In this document: positions 1 to 6,857 of the stretch, one piece after another
How the letters are laid out: every line of letters begins with the position of its first letter
Position numbering within the stretch: position 1 is the first letter of the stretch
Assembly: GCF_000747525.1 (NCBI RefSeq)
Contig: NZ_CP009278.1
Span: 5,146,001-5,210,000, forward strand
Origin: Sphingobacterium sp. ML3W
GTDB lineage: Bacteria; Bacteroidota; Bacteroidia; Sphingobacteriales; Sphingobacteriaceae
DNA: 64,000 nt
Direction: 5' to 3'
Position numbers and translations under genes: made by a program
Notes under the pieces: model-generated
The model's input: only the letters and a program-made list of their open reading frames with translations
The model's database searches: none
What the model was told of the DNA's origin: nothing

Positions 1-111
1 TTGCGCAAATTTTTCTTCGTTATAAGCTTCGAAGAAATAACCCCTCTCGTCTTCATATACGGTTGGTTCTAATATAAAGCAACCTTTTAGTTTTGTTTCT
101 ATACTTTTCAT
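1..111 (-). CDS. rfbC: dTDP-4-dehydrorhamnose 3,5-epimerase, N-terminal fragment cut by window edge
   Basis: Only the first 37 codons lie in the window; the gene runs off the left edge. The visible peptide begins MKSIETKLKGCFILEP and continues through DERGYFFEAYNEEKF, which is the characteristic N-terminus of RfbC cupin epimerases (ERG followed by F and E). The family converts dTDP-4-keto-6-deoxyglucose to dTDP-4-keto-rhamnose in the cytoplasm, the step after RfbB, whose gene lies just upstream on the same strand. The ATG occupies 109-111. The 244-bp gap to rfbB is filled by GTAAC-type repeats, which is odd for two genes of one pathway. Confidence 0.85.
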   Translation of the reverse strand, partial: MKSIETKLKGCFILEPTVYEDERGYFFEAYNEEKFAQ

Positions 112-120
112 TGTTTTTTT

Positions 121-355
121 TATTCAGTAACGCAGTAACATTAGTAGTAACGTAGTAACAATTAGTGACGTAGTAACATTAGTAGTAACACAGTAACAAT
201 AGTGACGTAGTAACACTAGTAGTAACACAGTAACAACAGTGACGCAGTAACATTAGTAGTAACGTAGTAACAATTAGTGACGTAGTAACATTAGTAGTAA
301 CACAGTAACAACAGTGACGTAGTAACATTCGTCACTCGGTTACTTTGTAACTCGA
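121..355. repeat. GTAAC-type intergenic direct repeats with a 112-bp higher-order period
   Basis: Nearly the whole gap between rfbC and rfbB consists of short variants of GTAACGTAGTAAC and GTGACGTAGTAAC. A larger unit beginning at 131 returns at 243, identical for about 68 bp and nearly so for some 95 bp, giving a 112-bp period. The right end (about 330-360) degenerates into CGGTTACTTTGTAACTCG. There are no uniform repeat/spacer alternations, so this is not a CRISPR array. The same core recurs at 2101-2250, 4196-4230 and 17790-17905. Confidence 0.85.
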
Positions 356-1417
356 TTACTTCTTTACTTCCTTATACTGCTCTTCATAATACTTCTGATA
401 ATCGCCAGAAGTTACGTTATCCAACCACTCTTGATTATCCAAAAACCAATCGATAGTCTTCGACAGACCTTCTTCAAAAGTAACCGACGGGTACCAACCC
501 AATTCCTTATTGATTTTGTTGGCATCGATTGCATAACGCAGATCGTGTCCTGGACGATCCTTGACAAAGGTAATCAAGGCTTCTGCTGTACCTGTGGGAC
601 GGCCTAACTTCTCATCTACCTGTTTACAGAGTTCTTTGACCAAATCGATATTCTGCCATTCATTGAAACCTCCGACATTATAAGAGCCACCATTCTTCCC
701 TTCGTGGAAGACCAAGTCGATAGCTACCGCATGATCGACCACATAGAGCCAATCGCGTGTGTATTTACCATCTCCATAAATCGGAAGTGGCTGATTGGTC
801 AATATATTATGGATGCATAATGGAATTAATTTTTCGGGAAAATGATTGGGCCCATAATTATTAGAACAATTGGTCAACACGATAGGCAGACCATAAGTAT
901 CATGATAAGCACGCACAAAATGATCGGAACTAGCTTTAGATGCTGAATAAGGTGAATGTGGATCATAGGCGGTTTCCTCGGTAAAAAGGCCGGTATCACC
1001 CAATGCACCATACACCTCATCGGTGGATACATGATGAAAGCGTTTGCCTTCAAATTGACCTTCCCAGATGGCACGGGCAGCATTCAATAGGTTCATCGTT
1101 CCGATGACATTTGTCATCACAAACGCTGTTGGATCTGCAATAGAACGATCGACATGAGACTCCGCAGCGAGGTGGATAACACCATCAGGTTGATACTGTT
1201 CAAAGACACGAATCATTGCCGCCGCATCGGTAATATCTTCCTTAACAAAAGTATAGTTGGGCTTTTCTTCGATATCGCGAAGATTTTCGAGATTGCCGGC
1301 ATAGGTCAATGCATCTAAATTGATGATATGGTATTCTGGATATTTATTAACAAAATTCCGTACTACATGCGAACCTATAAAACCCGCTCCGCCTGTAATA
1401 ATGATCGTTCTATTCAT
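356..1417 (-). CDS. rfbB: dTDP-glucose 4,6-dehydratase
   Basis: This 353-residue extended SDR enzyme dehydrates dTDP-glucose to dTDP-4-keto-6-deoxyglucose, an early step of dTDP-rhamnose and related deoxysugar synthesis in the cytoplasm. The NAD-binding GGAGFIG motif is at residues 9-15, the dehydratase-specific Thr-Asp-Glu triad is at 132-134 within STDEVYG, and the catalytic YxxxK is Y157/K161. Length is typical of the family. It lies between a small membrane-protein gene (upstream) and rfbC (downstream) on the same strand, consistent with a polysaccharide precursor cluster. Start is the ATG ending at 1417. The assignment is firm; the final sugar product is not known from this window. Confidence 0.96.
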   Translation of the reverse strand: MNRTIIITGGAGFIGSHVVRNFVNKYPEYHIINLDALTYAGNLENLRDIEEKPNYTFVKEDITDAAAMIRVFEQYQPDGVIHLAAESHVDRSIADPTAFVMTNVIGTMNLLNAARAIWEGQFEGKRFHHVSTDEVYGALGDTGLFTEETAYDPHSPYSASKASSDHFVRAYHDTYGLPIVLTNCSNNYGPNHFPEKLIPLCIHNILTNQPLPIYGDGKYTRDWLYVVDHAVAIDLVFHEGKNGGSYNVGGFNEWQNIDLVKELCKQVDEKLGRPTGTAEALITFVKDRPGHDLRYAIDANKINKELGWYPSVTFEEGLSKTIDWFLDNQEWLDNVTSGDYQKYYEEQYKEVKK

Positions 1418-1569
1418 GATATTTCAAAAACTTATAACTACTTAAATCAAGCCTAGCCAGAGGCAGGGCAACAATATCAAAAGTAATAGAATTTTGTGAA
1501 CAATCAATAACCGAATACGGGTTTAATACGGTACTATCTCTATTTTCATCCCGTGTGGCATCTTAGGGC

Positions 1570-2046
1570 TTAGTTCTGCCCTTGTTCTTGATAAAGGCCG
1601 GAAATCGGAACGGTGACTTTAAAGGTTTTAGATGCTCCACTTACAAAATGCAGTTTACCTGCAATGGTGGTATTTACCCCGGTAAGATCGACAGTATCAA
1701 TATCATTTTTGATTACTTTATAGCGTACCGAAACCTCAGGCTTACTCACCTCATCATGTTGAAAAGGAAGGGCTAAAGACTGCTCGAGATGGATACGTAA
1801 GTCAGGATGCTGCAGATGAACATGCTTGATGGTCGCATGCTTCAGCTTTTCATCATGACTACGACTATGGATAACCAGCACGCCGCTCTTGATACTGCGG
1901 TCGCCACTATACTGCCCGGGGCGCTCTTGAAACAGGTAGCTGACAGACATTTGTCCATGATTTGCAAATCGTTGATTTCTCTGTCTTGCCGCCCAAAAAT
2001 AATAACAGCCAATAAATAGAAAAATTATCAATACTAAAATCAACAT
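1570..2046 (-). CDS. small membrane-anchored protein of unknown function (paralogue of 12913-13500)
   Basis: I do not recognise the family. The 158-residue protein has one N-terminal hydrophobic helix (residues 1-18) followed by a soluble part with beta-rich character, so it is probably anchored in the inner membrane with the rest outside the cytoplasm (inference). It aligns along its length with the product of 12913-13500: both have a YxFQ element after the helix, a SGVLVIH / NGALILT strand, a DL(R)I / YHISLDQ segment, then VSVRYKV / ASVRFRV and a closing VTVPISG / LRVPVEK strand. The gene sits between manC and rfbB, hinting at a surface-polysaccharide link, but its paralogue lies away from such genes. 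Confidence 0.75.
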   Translation of the reverse strand: MLILVLIIFLFIGCYYFWAARQRNQRFANHGQMSVSYLFQERPGQYSGDRSIKSGVLVIHSRSHDEKLKHATIKHVHLQHPDLRIHLEQSLALPFQHDEVSKPEVSVRYKVIKNDIDTVDLTGVNTTIAGKLHFVSGASKTFKVTVPISGLYQEQGQN

Positions 2047-2100
2047 GGTTGGTAAAGGTTAAAAAATTAAAAGTAAACATATAAATAGTAACGTAGTCAA

Positions 2101-2250
2101 GTGACGTAGTAACATAGTCAGTAACGATCAGTGACGTAGTAACAAAATCAGTAACAATCAGTGACGTAGTAACATAGTCAGTAACGATCAGTGACCTAGT
2201 AACAAAGTCAACAACGATTAGTGACGTAGTAACAAAGTCAGTAACCGTGT
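2101..2250. repeat. five tandem 30-bp copies of a GTGACGTAGTAAC-type unit
   Basis: Five consecutive 30-bp units start at 2101, 2131, 2161, 2191 and 2221. Each begins GTGACSTAGTAACA and continues with a RTCARYAACRAT-type half; units 1 and 3 are identical. A partial unit precedes at about 2084-2100. The array lies in the 477-bp gap between the small membrane-protein gene and manC. Nothing else was seen in that gap apart from the terminator at 2492-2525; 2251-2491 is AT-rich with no supported gene. Confidence 0.9.
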
Positions 2251-2491
2251 GACTCTTCTAATAACGTCATGAACGAACACATAGTACTTTTCAAACCTGC
2301 TCATGCGATGAACATCTTAAATTTAAACCTCATAAAAAGGTTAATTAAAACAATGTTTGAACATAAACTATTGACTATAAGGAAACTAACGCCCAAACAT
2401 CAAATATAAGTGTTGCATATCATGTTTCCTAACCTTTGAAATTAAATTATGATGAAATAAAAATTAAGAGCAATTAGGTTGTTGCAGCAAC

Positions 2492-2525
2492 AAAAAAAGA
2501 CCTTCAAATTTGAAGGTCTTTTTTT
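2492..2525. terminator. bidirectional hairpin terminator after manC
   Basis: A perfect 34-bp palindrome, with A7 on the left, a GACCTTC/GAAGGTC stem and T7 on the right, overlaps the manC stop codon. It fits a rho-independent terminator readable from either strand. Confidence 0.85.
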
Positions 2526-3522
2526 AATCGATCAGTTTGGACTGATGTCTTTCTAAGGTATTGTAAATCTTCTTGACGTCTTGAGAACTTTCCTTTTGTA
2601 GAACCAAAAAAGCATCATTGGTATAAACGAGTATGGTATTTTTCAAACCCACAAATGCACTAAAGATATCGGTACCGATAACCATATTGCCATTTTCATC
2701 CGTAGGATGCCCCGTTTCTTTAAGGTAATCGTACATGGACTCAAAGGAGCCTAAATCAGACCAAGTAAAGTCGGTAGCCACCACACGTATTTTCTTGGAG
2801 CGTTCCATCACCGCATAATCGATACTAATGGATGGAATTTCTTTGGATAGGGCCTCGTCAAGGATTCCATCTTTTTTATGTTGCCAAGCAGCTAATGCAG
2901 TTGCATATACGCGGGGTTCAAACTGTTGCAATTCATGCAGAAGTGTATCGGCACGAAAGCAGAACATACCCGAATTCCATAGAAAATTACCTCTTTCAAT
3001 AAAATCCTCGGCTGTTTCCTTATTTGGTTTCTCACGAAAGGAAACTACTTGATCGCCCTCAAACTCAATATAGCCATAACCGGTCTCGGGCTTTGTTGCC
3101 TGTATACCGAAGGTAACGATATAGCCTTGATTTGCTTTTACGATTGCTTCTTCGATTGCCTGATTATAAGCATCTTCACCCACGATAACATGATCTGAAG
3201 GCGTTACGACCAAAATGTCATCTGGATTTGCAGCAAAGGCTGCGAAAGCGATAGCTGCAGCTGTATTACGAGGAGTAGATTCAACGATGTCGATATAATC
3301 TACACCACTACTTTCCATCACCTGGCGGCTCAATTGATTATTATCCTTATTCCCAACAACGATTACCTGATTGCAAAAACCCTGATTTCGCTTGACGGTC
3401 ATTTCGAACAAAGAGCCTTCCTTAAATAAAGAAAGGTACTGTTTCGGATAACTTTTTCGCGATAAAGGCCACAAACGGCTCCCGACACCTCCCGACAGAA
3501 TTACATGTATAATATCACTCAT
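2524..3522 (-). CDS. manC: mannose-1-phosphate guanylyltransferase
   Basis: The 332-residue enzyme makes GDP-mannose from mannose-1-phosphate and GTP in the cytoplasm, feeding mannose, fucose or related residues into surface glycans. The nucleotidyltransferase signature GGVGSRLWPLSR spans residues 11-22, PSDH is at 108-111 and the FREKP substrate-binding motif at 162-166. It is the short monofunctional form; the C-terminal cupin mannose-6-phosphate isomerase domain of the ~470-residue bifunctional enzymes is missing. The start ATG ends at 3522. Upstream on the same strand, across a repeat-rich 225-bp gap, are two HxGH nucleotidyltransferase genes. Confidence 0.93.
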   Translation of the reverse strand: MSDIIHVILSGGVGSRLWPLSRKSYPKQYLSLFKEGSLFEMTVKRNQGFCNQVIVVGNKDNNQLSRQVMESSGVDYIDIVESTPRNTAAAIAFAAFAANPDDILVVTPSDHVIVGEDAYNQAIEEAIVKANQGYIVTFGIQATKPETGYGYIEFEGDQVVSFREKPNKETAEDFIERGNFLWNSGMFCFRADTLLHELQQFEPRVYATALAAWQHKKDGILDEALSKEIPSISIDYAVMERSKKIRVVATDFTWSDLGSFESMYDYLKETGHPTDENGNMVIGTDIFSAFVGLKNTILVYTNDAFLVLQKESSQDVKKIYNTLERHQSKLID

Positions 3523-3539
3523 TATATATCAGTATTATT

Positions 3540-3740
<201 letters not shown>

Positions 3741-3747
3741 CACTTCT

Positions 3748-4173
3748 TTAACCAATTTTTTCTGCTTCCTTAGCGGCAACTACTTTCCGTAACCCTTCAC
3801 TTGAAAAACGATGGCTACGCTTATTATAATAAATTTCAATTCCTTCTTCGATACAATATTTTTTTCCTGTAAACTCCATATCACGGTATTCTTCGCCTAT
3901 GATACGTACTTGAATGGGTAGCGCTTTGATGATATCGGTCAAATCTTGTTCCGTTTCGTAAGGGATAATCTCATCGACATAGCGACAGCCTTCTAATTGT
4001 ATATAGCGCTCAACAACGGTCTGCGTTGGTTTAGCCTTATCTGGCGAAACCTCTGACGGATCGGTATTGAGTCCTACAATTAAATGATCACAATTACGGC
4101 GTGCTTCCTCCAGCATCATGATATGTCCTGCGTGCAATAAATCAAATACACCAAATGTAATACCTATCTTCAT
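3748..4173 (-). CDS. HxGH-type nucleotidyltransferase (cytidylyl/adenylyltransferase family), copy 1
   Basis: The 141-residue protein belongs to the cytidylyltransferase-like superfamily that includes glycerol-3-phosphate cytidylyltransferase (TagD) and the RfaE C-terminal domain. HAGH is at residues 14-17 after GITFGVFDLLH, and a GEEYRDMEFTGKKYC segment follows near residue 113, then a HRFSSEGLR motif resembling the RTxGxSTT-type end motif. The family transfers a nucleotide from CTP or ATP to a phosphorylated substrate; the substrate here cannot be read from sequence. It lies immediately downstream of a close paralogue (4273-4695), so it is probably a tandem duplicate serving the same glycan cluster. 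Confidence 0.8.
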   Translation of the reverse strand: MKIGITFGVFDLLHAGHIMMLEEARRNCDHLIVGLNTDPSEVSPDKAKPTQTVVERYIQLEGCRYVDEIIPYETEQDLTDIIKALPIQVRIIGEEYRDMEFTGKKYCIEEGIEIYYNKRSHRFSSEGLRKVVAAKEAEKIG

Positions 4174-4195
4174 GTAATCTTGTTCTTTCTTTTTT

Positions 4196-4272
4196 AGTGA
4201 CGTAGTAACGCTAGTGAACTCGTAACGAGTTATGTTCTATCTAACTACCTAACCTTCTAACTATCTAACTAT
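4196..4272. repeat. GTGACGTAGTAAC repeat copy followed by CTAACTAT-type repeats
   Basis: The gap between the two paralogous nucleotidyltransferase genes holds one AGTGACGTAGTAACG unit at about 4196-4210, a CTCGTAACGAG palindrome just after it, and then a run of TCTAACTACCTAACC-like words up to the stop of the next gene. It combines the two repeat types seen separately at 2101-2250 and 3648-3739. Confidence 0.7.
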
Positions 4273-4695
4273 CTAACCTTTTTCAACTTCATGCTCCGCT
4301 ACAATGCGGCGCAGGCCCGAACTTGAGAAACGATGATCGCGACTATTGAAATAAAGGGCAATTCCCGACTCTTCACAATACTGGCGTCCCGTAAAATCGC
4401 GCTCGCGGTACTCATCACCAACGATACGAACGTCAACCTTAAAGGAGCGTAAAACATCTTCTAGATCCTGTTCTGTAGCATAGGGCACGATCTGATCGAC
4501 ATATTTACAGCCTTTAAGCTGAATGTAACGCTCCACCACTGTTTGTGTCGGCTTGTTTTTCTCTGGACGATCCAAAGTAGGGTCAGTCTGTAATCCACAG
4601 ATCAAATAATCGCATTGGCGTCTGGCATCTTCAAGCATCTTGATATGTCCTGCATGTAGCAGATCAAAAGCACTAAAGGTGATACCAACACGCAT
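4273..4695 (-). CDS. HxGH-type nucleotidyltransferase (cytidylyl/adenylyltransferase family), copy 2
   Basis: This protein is a close paralogue of the 3748-4173 product, sharing GITF..FDLLHAGH, the KPTQTVVERYIQL block, the GDEYRxRDFTGRQYC block and the HRFSSSGLR end. It is predicted to transfer CMP or AMP to a phosphorylated substrate in the cytoplasm, as in TagD or HldE-type enzymes; the substrate is unknown. The open frame extends to an ATG ending at 4719, but I prefer the ATG ending at 4695: it aligns exactly with the start of the paralogue and has a GGAAAAGAA purine stretch directly before it. A promoter-like minus-strand TAnnTTTG match lies at 4766-4773, so this gene may open the operon. 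Confidence 0.8.
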   Translation of the reverse strand: MRVGITFSAFDLLHAGHIKMLEDARRQCDYLICGLQTDPTLDRPEKNKPTQTVVERYIQLKGCKYVDQIVPYATEQDLEDVLRSFKVDVRIVGDEYRERDFTGRQYCEESGIALYFNSRDHRFSSSGLRRIVAEHEVEKG

Positions 4696-4773
4696 TTCTT
4701 TTCCGGGTATTGTAATCATATTTAAACTTATAATAACATTAATAAAGTATCGTTATTCAATATCTCAAAGATA

Positions 4774-5075
4774 AAGATTATTTATAAAACTAAAGCGGAG
4801 ATAAGGCCTTCGAGAAAAAATAACCTTTTATTAACATAACCTTGACGAGAAGCGTGCCAATCTTGAAAAAGACACTAAATATACCATTAAAAAAAGTGAC
4901 TGATTAGTTCGTTTAAATGGAAGTCCTTACACCTTTCAGAAGATAAAAAACCTTAAAACGAAGATAATTAATCCCTTTGTGATTAAAAAAAGAGCTTATG
5001 ATGGAAATTTTCCCAATTAAAATAATAAGTCAGCCATTCATAAATTTGACGACTGCTTTATTCTCTGCAATTGTA
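4774..5075. other. AT-rich non-coding gap between divergent clusters
   Basis: This stretch separates the minus-strand glycan genes from the plus-strand exporter cassette. No supported gene was seen. A 39-codon open frame (4998-5117) encoding a hydrophobic peptide starts here and runs into the next gene's promoter; it is listed under findings as a weak candidate only. Confidence 0.5.
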
Positions 5076-5106
5076 TTGTATATAAAATACAATTTATCTA
5101 AGTTTG
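5076..5106 (+). promoter_or_regulatory. Bacteroidota-type promoter of the exporter cassette
   Basis: A TTG at 5076-5078 is followed after 20 bp by TAAGTTTG at 5099-5106, matching the Bacteroidota pattern TTG / TAnnTTTG. It overlaps the first possible ATG-like start of the downstream frame, which argues for initiation at 5128. A 14-bp block around the -7 element (ATTTATCTAAGTTT) recurs before pfkA. Confidence 0.65.
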
Positions 5107-5127
5107 TTTTTGCTTAAGCTGATTATA

Positions 5128-6033
5128 ATGAAATGTACAACTTTTAAGATTTGGTTCTTCCTTGGCGCAATAACTTTGCTCTCCGTCTCTTGCAACCAGC
5201 ATTCAAAATCTGAAAAACAAAATGCTGATAACGACATAAAGAAGGAGCACTATACCGCAGCAGATAGTGCCGTATTGACTTACTGGGATAAGTTCGATAT
5301 GGCAGATACGGTGAAAATAAAAGACCCTAATATGGGTGAACAGAAACTTGCTGACTTTATCGCTGCCCTAAATACGGTTTCGGATACGGTAGCTGATCAT
5401 GCAATAGCCAACATGTTGGACGGCACCAAAGCGAGTAAAGTAGGTTTCGACCATTTCATCAAGCTGTATGAGCACTACCTTTATGATGGAAATTCACCTA
5501 TGCGCAACGATGTGCGCTACGAATCGGTATTGCGATACCTCATACAGACGGATAGACTATCTGATCTGGAAAAAGAAGCCTACCGCCCCATATACAAGTT
5601 GGTACAACGCAATAAACTGGGTAAGAAGGCGGAGGAGTTTGATTTTGAACGCTCTGATGGTCAGGTACAGAAATTGTCTGACGTAAAAGCCAAGTATACT
5701 TTACTCCTATTTTACGATACCGAATGCACGCATTGCAAAGAAACCCTAGACCTCTTAAAAGACACCCCGCAACTGGTGCAACTTTTTGAGCAAAAGCAAG
5801 TGCAGGTCTTGGCAATCGAGCCCTGGGGAGACCGTCCAAAATGGAAAGGATATCAGTCGCACCTAGCTGACAATTGGATCAATGGCTTTGACAGGGAGTC
5901 AACCATACAACATGAACGTCTGTATGACCTCAAGGCTTCGCCTACCTTATACCTGTTGGATGAAAACAAAAATGTCCTTTTGAAAGACACCCAACTCCAA
6001 GAACTGATCCAATATCTGATCAGGTTAATTTAA
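5128..6033 (+). CDS. thioredoxin-like lipoprotein (DUF5106-like)
   Basis: The protein has a lipoprotein signal: a short positive start, a hydrophobic stretch, and a lipobox ending LSVSC, so it is probably attached to a membrane facing the periplasm. The middle (about 60 to 170) is helical and resembles the DUF5106 region found before thioredoxin folds in Bacteroidota. The C-terminal part has a thioredoxin-like CTHC motif in LLLFYDTECTHCKET and a SPTLYLLD segment with the cis-proline. Likely role is thiol redox chemistry outside the cytoplasm (inference). I start at 5128 (MKCTTFK) because the promoter lies over the upstream ATG. It is followed after 13 bp by the S26-like peptidase gene, so the two are probably co-transcribed. 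Confidence 0.75.
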   Translation: MKCTTFKIWFFLGAITLLSVSCNQHSKSEKQNADNDIKKEHYTAADSAVLTYWDKFDMADTVKIKDPNMGEQKLADFIAALNTVSDTVADHAIANMLDGTKASKVGFDHFIKLYEHYLYDGNSPMRNDVRYESVLRYLIQTDRLSDLEKEAYRPIYKLVQRNKLGKKAEEFDFERSDGQVQKLSDVKAKYTLLLFYDTECTHCKETLDLLKDTPQLVQLFEQKQVQVLAIEPWGDRPKWKGYQSHLADNWINGFDRESTIQHERLYDLKASPTLYLLDENKNVLLKDTQLQELIQYLIRLI

Positions 6034-6046
6034 GCGCAAACAAAGG

Positions 6047-6499
6047 ATGAAGAAAACGGAATCGATGACCATCAGCAATGCCTTGTATTTTGAAGAAGTA
6101 CAACGACTATTGGAAGAAGGTAAAGAAGTATGTATTCGCGTGAAGGGGAACAGTATGCTTCCCTTTATTAAAAGCGGAGACCGTGTACTCTTGGTCGCTT
6201 ACCAGGGAGAACCACTGCCTAAAGGGGCCAATATCCTAGCGAAACATGAGGGTAATTATATATTCCATCGTTACGTCGGAAAAAAGGGCGATAAATATCT
6301 GCTCGCGGGTGATGGGAACTTGGTGCTGCACGAATATATTGCCGAAAAGGATATCCTCGCTCTCGCAACGCGACACTACCCGACCTCAGGTGATGAAACA
6401 ATTGCCATCGATAAACCCTTATACCGGTTCCGTGGAATGGCCTGGTACTATATGCGCATCATAAGAAAAATAATTACGGTCTTGAAAAGACGTTTTTAG
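6047..6499 (+). CDS. S24/S26-family peptidase with ER/SipW-type Ser-His motifs
   Basis: The 150-residue protein has the signal-peptidase-like boxes in order: KGNSMLPFI with Ser36, then a GDRVLL strand, FHR with His74, and LLAGDGN with Asp89. Ser plus His (rather than Lys) is the pattern of the SipW/ER-type signal peptidases. Unlike classical signal peptidases it has no N-terminal membrane helix; a basic amphipathic tail (about 125-150) could bind the membrane. It lies 13 bp after the lipoprotein gene and before pqqD-like, exporter and kinase genes, so it may process an exported peptide (inference). No substrate is visible. A regulatory LexA-like role is unlikely because there is no DNA-binding domain. 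Confidence 0.75.
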   Translation: MKKTESMTISNALYFEEVQRLLEEGKEVCIRVKGNSMLPFIKSGDRVLLVAYQGEPLPKGANILAKHEGNYIFHRYVGKKGDKYLLAGDGNLVLHEYIAEKDILALATRHYPTSGDETIAIDKPLYRFRGMAWYYMRIIRKIITVLKRRF

Positions 6500-6504
6500 A
6501 CTGA

Positions 6505-6535
6505 TTTTCTATACTGAGAATAATTATTAACTTTG
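6505..6535 (+). promoter_or_regulatory. possible internal promoter before the pqqD-like gene
   Basis: TAACTTTG at 6528-6535 matches TAnnTTTG, with a weak TTTTC around 6505-6509 at about the right distance. It lies in the 64-bp gap before the PqqD-like gene and would allow the last three genes to be expressed separately from the first two. Confidence 0.45.
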
Positions 6536-6563
6536 TTTTTAATAATTTTTTAGCCCTAATAGA

Positions 6564-6833
6564 ATGAAATTAAGAGCAGATTTAGTCTTGAGAACGATTG
6601 GTTCGGACCATATGATCGTCGACCCTGGTCAAGAAATGGTTGACCTTTCTACCGTATATACCTTGAACGATACGGCGGCATGGCTTTGGGAACAATTGCA
6701 GGGTATAGATTTTACTATTGCGTCTATCGTTGAATTGCTTTGCCAACAATACGAGGTCACCGAGCAACAAGCTCTTGCTGATGCTGAAACACTGATCAAA
6801 GATTTCGAAAAACAGGGGTTGTTGGAAAAATAA
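6564..6833 (+). CDS. PqqD-family peptide-binding protein (RiPP recognition element)
   Basis: The 89-residue protein matches the PqqD fold: a VDLSTVYTLNDTAAWLWEQL stretch (strand, then the helix with the NDTAAWLWE signature, residues 26-45) followed by a VELLCQQYEV..QALADAETLIKDFEKQGLLE winged helix end. PqqD proteins bind leader peptides and present them to modifying enzymes, as in PQQ and lasso-peptide pathways. It lies 24 bp before an ABC exporter and close to an HprK-like kinase and a peptidase, the same partners seen in some lasso-peptide clusters. No precursor peptide gene was recognised next to it. Confidence 0.85.
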   Translation: MKLRADLVLRTIGSDHMIVDPGQEMVDLSTVYTLNDTAAWLWEQLQGIDFTIASIVELLCQQYEVTEQQALADAETLIKDFEKQGLLEK

Positions 6834-6857
6834 TTTCAAAAAGACCGCCATATCGTA

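Noticed and set aside
121..355. CRISPR array
   Set aside because: Repeats are variable and directly adjoining, with no unique spacers of fixed length and no cas genes.
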